Below, one piece after another: positions 42,421-52,815 of a DNA stretch of 64,000 bases; position 1 is the stretch's first letter; every line of letters begins with the position of its first letter. The stretch spans positions 93,219,059 through 93,283,058 of the forward strand of contig NC_081841.1 in NCBI RefSeq assembly GCF_963259705.1, written 5' to 3'. Below the pieces are notes generated by a model. That model did no database searches and was not told the origin of the DNA. It was given only the letters and a program-made list of their open reading frames with translations. The stretch is from Myotis daubentonii (Eukaryota > Chordata > Mammalia > Chiroptera > Vespertilionidae). The position numbers and the translations under genes were made by a program.

Positions 42421-42424
42421 CCTA

Positions 42425-42660
42425 TATATTAGGCACTTTACGCAGACTACCTCCCTTGATGCCCTAGTAATACAGGGAGGTTTCTTTTCATAAAAGAATA
42501 AGCAGTCCGGCTGGTGTGGCTCAGTGGCTGAGCATTGACCGATGAACCAGGAGGAAATGGTTCGACTCTCATAGCTAGTACGTGGCAGCTCTGGGATTCA
42601 AACCCAGATCTTCTTGCCTAAGTGAAACTCTCTTCCCACACAGCATCCTGAACCCCTCCC
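42425..42660 (+). repeat. MIR SINE split by a short tRNA-SINE
   Basis: TTAGGCACTTTACGCAGACTACC..TAATACAGGGAGG on the left and GTACGTGGCAGCTCTGGGATTCAAACCCAGATC on the right are MIR; about 42507-42576 (GCTGGTGTGGCTCAGTGGCTGAGC, ATGAACCAGGAGG) is a head-only tRNA-type SINE. Confidence 0.7.
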
Positions 42661-42874
42661 CCCATCACAATCTGCATGAGAATTTGTATGTAATATACAA
42701 ATATCCGATAGAGTCAGCAATATTCCAGGCAGGTGGCAAGAACTGGGTGTATTGCTTGAGAAAGCCAAGGCACTTGCTTTTGCCACAGCTCTGACAGAAC
42801 GTTAAGGAAAAGAGAAGACTTTTAGGGCCCTAAAACCCTGATCCCCCCAGCCCAAGTTCCAGAAAGATTTAAGG

Positions 42875-43086
42875 CAGTGATTCTCAACCTTCTGGCCCTT
42901 TAAATACAGTTCCTCATGCTGTGACCCAACCATAAAATTATTTTCGTTGCTACTTCATAACTGTAATGTTGCTACTGTTATGAATCGTATTGTAAACATC
43001 TGATATGCAGGATGGTCTTAGGCGACCCCTGTGAAAGGGTCATTTGACCGCCAAAGGGGTCGCGACCCACAGGTTGAGAACCGCTG
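42875..43086 (+). mobile_element. SPIN-like hAT MITE
   Basis: CAGTGATTCTCAACCTTC to GGTTGAGAACCGCTG inverted ends, with the exact 8-bp duplication ATTTAAGG at 42867-42874 and 43087-43094. Core includes GGATGGTCTTAGGCGACC. SPIN (Space Invader) elements are known in vesper bats as horizontally acquired hAT transposons. Confidence 0.95.
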
Positions 43087-43094
43087 ATTTAAGG

Positions 43095-43763
43095 TATAAA
43101 GCAAGTAAGGTGGTAGGAAGTGCCGTATCAAAGCAAATCTTCCCTAGTCCCTTCATGCTGATTTCACAGCGACATGGGAACGATAAGTGAGTGAGTGCTA
43201 TAAAACCCCCGCGGCATCCAGACTTCCCAGGAGAGCATTAGCCAGGGTGCCCAGAGCTCACTGCCTGAGCCATGCGTGGGAACCTGCAGAAGCTAGGAGT
43301 TCTCTCACCACTTTAGCGCCTCCATGGCTGGGTGATTCTAACTGAGAAAGGCAAGGACCCTCACAGGGCCTCAGATGTATCCGCCTTAGAATAATATTTT
43401 TTGAAATAGTAATCAGTGTTTTTCTTCCAGTATTTTCTCCCTGCATTTTTTTGGCCCTTATCCTGTGTCCCCTTTCTCAGGCAATGGAAGGTGACAAAGG
43501 AGCCAAGGAAAAGAATCTCTCTCCCTGGAAGATAATGGAAAGAATATTGATGTAAGCAAGGGCTTCAGAGAATGTGATGAGAAGAGCAAGTCTTTCCTGG
43601 ACTAGAAAGATGCTGTGGGCTGAGTGTGTGTGTGTGGGGGGGGGGGGGGGGGCGGGCGGCGGGGGCGGGGGCGGGGGCGGGGAGGGGATGGGGAGGTTGT
43701 TGGAGGAGAATAGATATTGGTGGGTCCCTGAGCAGTGGGGACACACTAGAAATGTGATTTTTA
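43095..43763. other. Intergenic with a G-rich tract
   Basis: Mostly unrecognised. At 43636-43690 the plus strand is a G run followed by repeated GGGGGC units, preceded by (TG)n; this can form G-quadruplex DNA. Confidence 0.7.
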
Positions 43764-43976
43764 AAAATATATGTTTTATTGATTTCTGAGAGGAGGGATG
43801 AGGGAGAGAGAGAGAAACATCAATGATGAGAGAGAATCATTGATGGGCTGCCTTCTGCATGCCCCCTACTGGGGATTGAGCCCAAAACCCAGCTATGTGC
43901 CCTTGACCAGAATCGAACACGGGACCCTTCAGTCCACAGGCCAATGCTCTATCCACTGAGCCAAACCAGCTAGGGT
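43764..43976 (-). mobile_element. Ves-type SINE
   Basis: Minus-oriented; right end complement of CCCTAGCTGGTTTGGCTCAG. Target GAAATGTGATTTTT / GAAATGTGTTTCTTTT. Confidence 0.92.
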
Positions 43977-44271
43977 GAAATGTGTTTCTTTTTAAATGAC
44001 ACACGTGGTTTGAGAGGAAATCAGAGCCCAGGCCCCTTCCCACAGGGAGCTCCCCTGCGGTGCAGGATCCCAGAGAAGTGGCTGCGCAGCATCCTAGACC
44101 GGGTCTTAGACAACCTTTTGGCTCCACCCCAGCATGGCGTGGGAGCAGCACAGTCTGTCTTTTACATCCAAGCCACCGTTACAATGTTTGTGATTTTCTT
44201 TTAACTATTTCAGAATATGCAGCTAAGTGGGTGACTTAGGCAAGCTATACCCCTAAGATGCTACAAGTATT

Positions 44272-44638
44272 GTGGTAGTCAGCTCAGGCTGCTAGAATAG
44301 AAAACCATAGACTGGCTGGTTTGAACAGCAAACATTTGTCACACTTCTGGAGGCTGGAAATCAAGGTTGGGCTGCCAGCATGGTTGAGTTCTAGTGAGAG
44401 CCCTCTTCCAGGCTGCAGAAAGAGCAAGCTAGCTCTCTGGCTTCTTTCCCCCCATTCCCCTTCCCCCTCCTCCCCCTCCCCCCCAGGCTTCTTATAAGGG
44501 CACTAATCTTATTTGTGAGGGCTTCATCCTCATGACCTAATGACCTCTCAAAGGCCCCACCTCCAAAACCATCTTATTGGGATTCGGTTTCAACATATGA
44601 ATTTGGGGGGGAGGGTGTCACAAAACTCAGACCATAAC
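44272..44638 (+). mobile_element. MLT1-like (ERVL-MaLR) solo LTR
   Basis: TGTGGTAGTCAGCTCAGGCTGC, TTCTGGAGGCTGGAAATC, CTTCTTATAAGGGCACTAATC, ATGACCTAATGACCTCTCAAAGGC, CATATGAATTTGGGGG and the end CATAACA follow the MaLR LTR layout. No internal sequence. Confidence 0.85.
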
Positions 44639-44737
44639 ATATTCTAGTCAAGAATGTACAATCTAAGGATATTCCACTGTTGTCCTAATCAGGAGAAGCA
44701 TAGTCCACAAGAACTTCTGCATCTGACTTTTTTTGTT

Positions 44738-44827
44738 GTTAATCCTCACCCAAGGATATTTTTTCCATTGATTTTTAGAGAAAATGGAAGGGAGTGCAGG
44801 AGGGAGGGGGAGAGAGATAGAGAGAGG

Positions 44828-44861
<34 letters not shown>

Positions 44862-45026
44862 GAAAGAGAGAGAGAGAAACATTGATGTGTGAGAAAGACA
44901 CATTAATTGGTTGCCTCCTGCTCATACCCTGACTGGGGAGGGGATTGAACCTGCAACCCCGGTATGTGCCCTTGACTGGGAATTGAACCGGTGACGTTCT
45001 AACCACTGAGCACAGCGGCCAGGGCT
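44738..45026 (-). mobile_element. Ves-related SINE, variant tail, with (GA)n
   Basis: The left end TTAATCCTCACCCAAGGATAT is the complement of the variant tail at 1772-2038. A (GA)n tract (about 44828-44875) has expanded inside. Right end GCCAGGGC. Confidence 0.9.
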
Positions 45027-45083
45027 GTATCTTGCTTGATGGTGCATGCATGCTTTACTAATTAGTATCCTAAATTTCACAAA

Positions 45084-46877
45084 TCCTATCTAATAAAAGA
45101 GAAACATGGTAATTAGCGTACGACCGCTACCCTTCCCATTGGCTAATCAGGGCGATATGCAAATTAACTGGCAGCCATGATGGCGGCCGGCAACCAGGCA
45201 GCTTGAAGTGAACATGAGGCTTGCTTGCTTCAGTGACGGAGGAAGCCAACGTTCCCCACCTGCTGCTGCCGGCCTCTGAGCTTGCAGTTTGAAACACTGT
45301 TACAAATATAGAATCTAAACAAACTATAGAAACCTGCTTTCAGCCAGCCGGGATCTCAGAGCTGGAGTTGAAACAGTGTTTCAATTATAGAACCCAAACA
45401 AACCAGATACCTGCTTTCAGCAGCAGAGGCCTCCGAGCTGGAGCCAAGCCTCAGAGCTAAAGCTGGCCCAGAATAATAAAAAATAAAAGAAAAAAGGAGC
45501 GGTTGGGAGCTTCAGTCACCTGCCAGCCTGAAAACAGCCCTCAGCCCCTCACCCAGACTGGCCAGGCACCCCAGTGGGGACCCCCACCCTGAAGGGGGTG
45601 TGACCAGCTGCAAACAACCATCATCCTCTCATCCAGGCTGGCCAGGCATCCCAGTGGGGACACCCACCCTGATATAGGACACCCTTCAGGGCGATATGCA
45701 AATTAACTGGCAGCCAAGATGGCGGCTGGCAACCAGGCAGCTTGAAGTGAACATGAGGCTTGCTTCATGTTTGCCTTCAGGGCAAACCAGCCGGCCCCCA
45801 CCAGTGCACCAGGCTTCTATCCTATATAGTAAAAGGGTAATATGCCTCCTGGCACCAGGATCAGCGTGACAGGGGGCAGCGACCAAACCCCCTGATCACC
45901 CTGCGGCTCTGTGTGTGATGGGGGGCGGGGCCACAACCTCCCTATCTGCCCTGCTCTGTTTGTGACAGGGGAAGGCGCCCCAAACCCCCGATCAGCCCTG
46001 CTCTGTGCCTGATAGGGGGAGCTCCCCAACCCCCTTATCGCCCTGTGGCTCTGTGTGTGACAGGTTGCGGTGCCCCAACCCCCCCCCCCCCCCACGAGCC
46101 CTGCTCTGTGTGTGACAGGGTAGAGCCATAACCTCCCCATCGGCCCTGCCCTGAGTGTGACAGGGTGTGGCATCCCAAACCCCTGATCCGCCCTGCTCTG
46201 TGTGTGACAGGGTGCGGCGCCCCAAACCCCTGATCCGCCCTGCTCTGTGTGTGACAGGGGGCAGTGCCCCAAACCCCTGATCCGCCCTGCTCTGTGTGTG
46301 ACAGGGTGCGGCGCCCCAAACCCCTGATCCGCCCTGCTCTGTGTGTGACAGGGGGCAGTGCCCCAACCCCCTGATGGGCCCTACTCTGTGAGTGATGGGG
46401 GGAGCTCCTTAACCCCCTGATCGGCCCTGCTCTGTGCATGACAGGGGGGAGCTCCCCAACCCCCTGATGGGCCCTACTCTGTGAGTGACAGGGGGCAGCG
46501 CCAAAGCCCCCTCATTGGCCCTGCTCTGTGCGTGACAGGGGGTGGCGCCCAACCTCCCCGTTGACCCTGCCTTGAGTGTGACAGGGGGCGGTGCCCCAAC
46601 CCCCCAATCTGTCCTCCCCTGAGCGTGACTGAGGGTGGCATCGCAACCTCCCAATCTGCCCTGCTCTGTGCATGACAGGGGTGGCGCCCCAACTCCCCAA
46701 TCTGAGCCCGACTTGGGGCTGCACCTAGGGATTGGGCCTGCCCTCTGCCACCCGGGAGCAGGCCTAAGCCAGCAGGTCGTTATCTCCTGAGGGGTCCCAG
46801 ACTGCGAGAGGGCACAGGCCAGGCTGAGGGACCCCCTCCCCCCCGAGTGCACAAATTTTTGTGCACTGGGCCTCTAG
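45084..46877 (+). mobile_element. Composite HeliBat-like Helitron with 47-bp minisatellite
   Basis: Unit A starts TCCTATCTAATAAAAGAG with AAACATGGTAATTAGCG at 45084 and ends near AGTGCACCAGGCTTCTA (45819). Unit B starts at once with TCCTATATAGTAAAAGGG (45820) and ends CACAAATTTTTGTGCAC, TGGGCCTCTAG at 46877 before T. Unit A contains a duplicated 75-bp block (ATATGCAAATTAACTGGCAG..GATGGCGGC at about 45153 and 45696). Unit B is mostly the 47-bp tandem repeat. Same order of units as the element at 17506-18868. Confidence 0.9.
45845..46700. repeat. 47-bp minisatellite in Helitron unit B
   Basis: CTGCTCTGTGTGTGACAGGG plus a CCCCAAACCCCTGATC block recurs; CTCTG of successive copies is at 46196, 46243, 46290, 46337, spacing 47. 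About 18 copies, best preserved at 46150-46370. Long minus-strand frames with a repeated HTQSRADQGFG-like pattern come from this repeat and are not genes. Confidence 0.93.
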
Positions 46878-47228
46878 TGAAATTATATTGGTGAAAAAGG
46901 CAGCCTGTCTACTGTCACGATGCAAGTTAGACACGGGCCTCACTGACAGCGAGACAGGTGTATTGGCCTTCTTACACATTGCGGGGACACTCCTCACCCT
47001 GAGAGAACAGGGTGACGAGCCTAGGCAGACTTGCTGAGCCTGTCTCTTTAACAGCTCTTCCTCCAGGACCAGGGGGCCTTCTGCTTGCTTGTTGCAGACT
47101 CTAAAGGTAAGAGAATCCTACCTGTAACATATCTGCCTGGAGGAGTGATTCTTTCTTGCAAGGTAGTTGTGGAGACAGAGCCCTGGGTGTCACAGCACTA
47201 GGGGCCAGAAGACGCGAACAGTTTAGGA
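46878..47228. other. Intergenic, nothing recognised
   Basis: Possible LTR-like stretch (GTCACGATGCAAGTTAGACACGG..TGTCTCTTTAAC) without defined ends. Confidence 0.4.
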
Positions 47229-47461
47229 CAGTGATGGCGAACCTTTTGTGCTCGGCGTGTCAGCATTTTGAAACACCCTAACTTAACTCTGGTGCCGTGT
47301 CACATAGAGAAATTTTTTGATATTTGCAACCATAGTAAAACAAAGATTTATGTTTTGATATTTATTTTATAGATTTAAATGCCATTAACAAAGAAAAATC
47401 AACCAAAAAAATGAGTTCGCGTGTCACCTCTGACACGCGTGTCATAGGTTCACCATCCCTG
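47229..47461 (+). mobile_element. hAT-type MITE
   Basis: CAGTGATGGCGAACCTTTT to GGTTCACCATCCCTG inverted ends and the exact 8-bp duplication GTTTAGGA (47221-47228 and 47462-47469). The right part carries a CGCGTGTCACCTCTGACACGCG palindrome. Non-autonomous; a different family from the SPIN copies. Confidence 0.95.
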
Positions 47462-47469
47462 GTTTAGGA

Positions 47470-48100
47470 CCTGCCCCTTGGTCTGCTAATGTGGGTGTTC
47501 AGCAAAGTTGTGAGGGAGAGGCCAATGCTCACCCAGTTAAAATTTTTCGTGACTGTCAGCATGCAGAAGCTGTTGATCCTGAAGAGGCTCTGCAGGCTTG
47601 AACGGGAGGCACACCCAGCCCCTCCGCCCCACCCTGAGTGCTGTGGCTGGGTGACCCCAAACTAGAATGCAAACCTGGGGAGGAGGGAGAACACACTGTG
47701 AATGACCTGAGAGGCAGAGTCTTCCTGTCAAAACGAGCTTTAGCAAAAGACAGTTACATTCCTGGACATGAGAGTTCTGAGCTGAGGAGCCTAGTGGCTC
47801 CGCATTTATAAGCCCCATGTCCTGGGAGAAAACGCGACAGAATAATGTGAATAACCAAGAAGCAAGGCAAAAATGCCTCAAAAGAAAATGCTATTTCCAG
47901 GCTATAAATCCCCCAACAAACTTCTCCTTCGATTGTAAGGCCCTTTTCTTTCTTCTTGAACTTTGTCGACATTGAAGGTGACAGTCCATCTTCTGATGAT
48001 TTCAGCAGTGATTTCACCATCCAATTCACCCCACCTCAACCGAACAGCTCACTCCTTCAGCTCAATTCTCAGTGAGCAAGACAGAAACAAAGCCAGCAGC
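47470..48100. other. Intergenic, nothing recognised
   Basis: No coding frame with a known product and no repeat ends seen. Confidence 0.5.
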
Positions 48101-48109
48101 CCTGTGTGG

Positions 48110-48300
48110 GGGAAGGTGTGTAATATTTGAAGTCAGCCACCTCTGGGTTCCTGACTCCTTACTGCGAGCTGTGTGACCCTCCGTTTACTCAGCTACCAAA
48201 TGAGGTATCCATTTCCCAGGGGGCTGTGCGGCTTACTGAAATGCTTATGTAAAGTCTCCCTCATCTCAGTGCCTAACTTGGAAGCACTGAGTAGGCAAAA
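48110..48300 (+). repeat. MIR SINE
   Basis: GAAGTCAGCCACCTCTGGGTTCCTGACTCC..GCTGTGTGACC..AGCTACCAAATGAGG..AATGCTTATGTAAAG follow MIR. Confidence 0.65.
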
Positions 48301-48346
48301 AATTGGTCCCTGTCTGTAAAATTAACTTTTAAAAAGACTGAATTGG

Positions 48347-48591
48347 GTCCTAGCCAGTTTGGCTCAGTGGACAGAGCATAGGCCTGTGTACCAAAGGGTC
48401 CTGGGTTTGATTCCGGTCAAGGGCACTTACCTTGGTTTCAGGCTCTTCCCCAGCCCGGGGCCCTGGTCGGGGCTTGTGCAGGAGGCAAGCAATCGATGTG
48501 TTTCTCTCACATCGATGTTTCTGTCTGTCTTTCCCTCTCCCACTCTCCCTAAAATTCAGTGGGAAAATATCCTCAAGTGAGGATTAACAAA
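48347..48591 (+). mobile_element. Ves-related SINE, variant tail
   Basis: TCCTAGCCAGTTTGGCTCAGTGG head and ATATCCTCAAGTGAGGATTAAC tail. Target AAAAGACTGAATTGGG / AAAAGACTGAATGGGG. Confidence 0.93.
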
Positions 48592-48639
48592 AACAAAAAG
48601 ACTGAATGGGGCCTCTCTGGCAGTCTGCTTCAGCCTTGA

Positions 48640-48820
48640 AGACAGATAACATTTATCAAGCCCCCACTACGTGACAGGTGACTGGAAGTGCTAAAATGAA
48701 GGAACCCAGGAGGTACTGTTATGTCACCCCTTTCACAGATGAAGAAAACCAGTCGTGGAGGGGCTAAGGGATGTGCTTAGGATTCCAGGGCAGGCAGTGG
48801 AGGGAGGCCCTTCTGTTCTT
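48640..48820 (+). repeat. MIR SINE
   Basis: ATTTATCAAGCCCCCACTACGTG..CCTTTCACAGATGAAGAAAACC..GGCTAAGGGATGTGC..CAGGGCAGGCAGTGG follow the MIR layout. Confidence 0.65.
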
Positions 48821-48832
48821 TTTTGTTTTGTT

Positions 48833-48899
48833 TTTGTTAATCCTCACCCAAGGATATTTTTCCATTGATCTTTAGAGAGAGTGTAAGGGAGGGGGAGAG

Positions 48900-48946
<47 letters not shown>

Positions 48947-49121
48947 TCGATGTGAGTAAGATACATCTATTGGCTACCTCCCACATGCACTCCAACCATG
49001 CCCTTGGACCAGGGCTGGGGATCTTGCCTGCAACCGAGGTATGTGCCCTTGACCGGAATCAAACCCAGGACCCTTCAGTCCGAGGGCCAATGCTCTACCC
49101 AGTGAGCCAAACCAGCTAGGG
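48833..49121 (-). mobile_element. Ves-related SINE, variant tail, with (GA)n
   Basis: Left end GTTAATCCTCACCCAAGGAT is the tail complement, (GA)n at 48903-48942, right end complement of GCCCTAGCTGGTTTGGCTC. Confidence 0.92.
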
Positions 49122-52004
49122 CGGTCCTAGCTGAAAATCTGGCCCACCACCATGTTAAGGAAGTTGTCTGTGACTTCTTGTCTGTTTCTCCATTAGCCAC
49201 CGAGGTCAAGGAGTGCCTGGAAAAGCAGGAGCCAAAGAACCATTTGCTGAATGAGGTGTTGGGTGCAGAGTGCCTGGCACACAACCAGCCCTCCTCTGCT
49301 GAATGAAGAGCAGGCCCAGGAGCCCCACGTGGGAAAGGCATGATGAAAAGTCATCGTCACTGATGGATGGGGTCATTGAAGCGTAGCTGTGGCATTTGTA
49401 CTTTTTTAACGGATTCGGGTATCTCACAGCTTTGTCTTCTCATGGGCTCGTTAAGGTTCCAGAAAAGTAAAAACAAACAAATGACTGCAAAAACAAACCA
49501 ACAGCAGGGGAAAAGCACTGGATCTTTAATCCAGCCCACCTGACCACCTCAGAGTGGGCTGACAACTCACACTGTCTCAAAGGAATTTCAAAAATCTGGC
49601 CCAGCCCCAACTTAAAACCCATAAAGAGAGAACGGGGATTAGAAGCCTAGTAGAGAGTGGGGTAGGAAAGTGGAGGGAGGGTCTCAGGCCTTTTTGCTCC
49701 CCCTGAGGCTTACAGGAGTCCTAGTTCATAATCAGAGAGGTGAGGCCGGCACAGTTTAGGCTTCGGAACTGCAAACTCATCAGGGGACAGGCAGGTGGCG
49801 TCAATGACCCAAGGTGGGTGTGGGAAATAGGGAAGTCATGACTGCAGTCACATGTCAAGACTGCAGGAAAATGCGGGGCCGGGGTGGGGTTGGGAGGGCG
49901 GGGGCTTGCAACCTAGTTCAGTATCTGTTAAAACTGAAGTCTTATTTCCCCACTCTGACTGAACTTGGGCGGAGCTGCAGAGTCTAACCCCAGGGCCCCG
50001 CCACAGCTGACTTGGGTGGAGCTGTGGGGACCCTCAGGGCCCGCCACAGGAGGAGAGATATAGGTCAGAGCCTCCCCAGGAGTTCAGTTCAGGCTTTGGG
50101 ACTGGAATTCCCCTGGACTAGCAGATCTGCAAACTGATCTGATTGTTCTCCCGTGCATTCTGCCAAAACAGGTGGGTGCTGGGGGTGGCAGGAAGCAGGG
50201 TCCTCGGCTGCAGCTCCTACTGCCTCTCAGGCCTTTGTTGCTAGAAGGTAGATTTCCCCGAGTAGTTAAAAATCCTGACATGTGCGTGAAAGCTGTCATC
50301 CTATTTAGCAAGAAAGTCCAAGTGGGAGTCAAACTAAATACATCTGCAAGCCGGAGCTCGTCTGTCGGAAGCAGTCGTGAATCACACCAGCCACTCCGCG
50401 GTGGTCAGATGGTGGTGGTGCTGAGGGAAGCTGGCGAGGGAACTGCTGGTCCCCGCTGGGGAGAGGTGTTGGGTTCTGGGCATCCCACACCTGACTGCTC
50501 TGGTTCGTGTTGTTCTGTCGTGGCATTGGTGCCACCTAGTGGACTTTCCAGGGAGCGCCCTATGTTTAGACCTCCAAGTTGAGTCCTACAGAGGACTGAG
50601 GGTGGTGGGGGAACATGCTGACGAGTAAAAGCCAGCGCTGAAGCACATCACACGTGAAATGGAAGTGTGTTTTGGGTAAACCTCGACTCACAGCTGGGTG
50701 GTACATCGAGGTAGGACCAGAGGGAAATCAGTGGGGTTTGTCTTGCTGTTTCCTTCCGCCGCGCAGTCCTGCTTGCTAAGCCTGTGGTCTGAGCTGATAG
50801 ATTCCGCCCCTTCATTCCAGGGGAGGCGCCCAGGGCCCAGAGCCCAGAGCGGGAAATAGGGAAGTCGTGACTGAAGTCATCATGTCAAGACTGCAGGGTT
50901 TATCTCTGTAGCCTCTGGGGAAATCCCCAGTCCATGTCTGGGGCTCAGTGTATCCTGTTTCAGAAGGGTAACACCTGTGCTTACAGTGTTAAAATCCCCT
51001 CTATCGTCTGTGTTTGTCAAGCTATCTTACTATTTTCCCTTCAACTTTAAGATCACTTCTCACCCCTTTATTTTTGGAAAAGGACAACCTTTGTTTCTAC
51101 TGTTGAGTAGAACACCATGCTGCATCTTACCAAGTGTTTCCCTAAAACCCATTTGCTTGAGGACACCTGCCCCAGCTCCTCAGAAAGCACCCCGCCCACA
51201 TTGGGGCATCACCTTACTCCGCGGGCATTAGCACTTGCAGTTGCACCTCTGTGCAGCCTCCTGGGCCTGGGTTTTGTCTCCGGTGGAACGTTGCCAAGCC
51301 ATGGGGCTTGGGTTTTGTTATCGGTTTTTCCTTGAAGGCCTGATGTAGCCCTGCACACACGCTCTGGCTATGGACGCTCAGCTCTCCTTTCCATACCACT
51401 CTGAAACTTCCTGCCCAACCACCAGCATTTTTGTACCATTGATACCGCTGTAAGAGCAGGGGGCAGGCATCTGGGGTGATCTCCAGCTTTGAAAACTGGC
51501 ATCATGACAGTATGTTGAGGCTATTACGAAGCCAAATGAAACATTGTGTTTTGGTGTCAGCTCTGTGTGCTGAATGAACGTTACAGATCTCTGGGAAATC
51601 GTTAGAAATACAAACACACTCACTAGAGCACAAACAAAAGGTCTTGGGTTTCTAGGTCTTCATTTCATTCCTAATTTCCACTTTCAGAAGGGGCACTTTT
51701 GTCTCAAATTTGAGCTTTTCTAATTGTAAGATGAAACAGGTCTGACAGTGCGTAACGGGGCCAGTAGGTGTGTCACGAGCCCACTGTGGGGAGTGCAGCG
51801 CATGCTTCGTCTGCTCTTCCCACCTTTAAACACCCACAGGCCTGAGTGGGAGACACCCTGTGTCTGGGTGGCATTTGGAAGGAGTGGTGTTTTAGTGTTA
51901 TTAACAGACACAGCCCCAGGACTGCAGGGTAAGCTGATGGGGGAGGGGTGGGAGGTCATGCAGAGGGAATTCGGAAGGTGGGTGAGAGTGACCACCTGGG
52001 AAAC
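49122..52004. other. Intergenic, internally repeated; no gene
   Basis: Nearly 3 kb without a named transposon. A block GGGAAATAGGGAAGTCATGACTG..CATGTCAAGACTGCAGG at 49821-49867 recurs at 50848-50899, and a GGGCGGAGCTG/GGGTGGAGCTG block is repeated at 49967-50050. This suggests a degraded LTR element or an old segmental duplication. No supported coding sequence. Confidence 0.5.
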
Positions 52005-52010
52005 ACCCAG

Positions 52011-52809
52011 TGCCGGGGTCCTGCCCCAGCGGGTCCAGGGGTCCCCAAAGGCGTGGACGGAGTCGGCGAAGAAGGAATGACACGGAGATAGTGTTCAGTT
52101 GATCAGCAGCCTAGCCAGGATCTCCAGCCAAGTTCTGGTCTCGATCTCCAGAGAGGTTCTGGTTAGGATCTCCAGAGAGGTTCTGTTCAGGTTCTCCAGT
52201 CAGGTTCAGTCACCAGGTTCTAGTCAGGCTCTCCTGCCAATCTCCGCAGTCAGGTTCAGTCCAGGATCCCCTGCCATGCTCTCTCGCCAGGCTCCGCCTC
52301 CAGGCTCCGAGGCCAGTCCCTGTCCAGGATCCTCCGGCATGCTCTCGCCAGCGAAGTTCTTCTGTCTCTAGAGAACTTTCTGTGTAGGTTCTGTGCCTAG
52401 GCTCTGTCTCTCTTGGTCCTGTCTTCCAAGCCCTGTGTTCTGAGTTCTGAGTTCTGAGTTCTGTCTCTCGCTGTCTTGTTGCATCTGTATTTATACCAGT
52501 TGATTCAATCCTATCAATCTCTATTACAAAGGCTAGGGCGTTTCTTATCTCCATTCCAGGGAGAAAAGATTATGTAGTTTAAGCATGATTGTTCGTAGTT
52601 AAAGGGATTAATTACCCGCCTGGCACTTAGTTGAGGGGTTTTATTCCCTCCCTAACTTCAGGGGAAAATCCCTACCTGGGGATTCAACCTTTCTCGGAGA
52701 GGTGACTTTGGTTAAAACACAGCGCCAAGAAGGTGAGCAAACATATTAAGAACCGTATGCCAAATATGCCAGGTCCCTTGAAACAGCAAGGATGGACCGG
52801 CTCCCGGCA
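52011..52809 (-). mobile_element. Class II (ERVK-like) solo LTR
   Basis: TGCCGGGGTCCTGCCCC to GGCTCCCGGCA with the exact 6-bp duplication ACCCAG (52005-52010 and 52810-52815). The minus-strand start is TGCCGGGAGCCGGTCC, a layout I know from class II LTRs. On that strand the right half is AT-rich U3 and the left half carries simple CCAGGATCTCCAG-like repeats (52118-52360). No internal sequence remains. Confidence 0.88.
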
Positions 52810-52815
52810 ACCCAG

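Noticed and set aside
43477..43789. Proline- or glycine-rich small protein over the G-rich tract
   Set aside because: Simple-sequence translation only.
45845..46700. CRISPR-like array of 47-bp units
   Set aside because: Contiguous minisatellite, no spacers, vertebrate context.
46035..46852. Long minus-strand frames with a repeated peptide
   Set aside because: Produced by the 47-bp minisatellite in a Helitron; the repeat cycles through the frames, and no start, splice or domain evidence exists.
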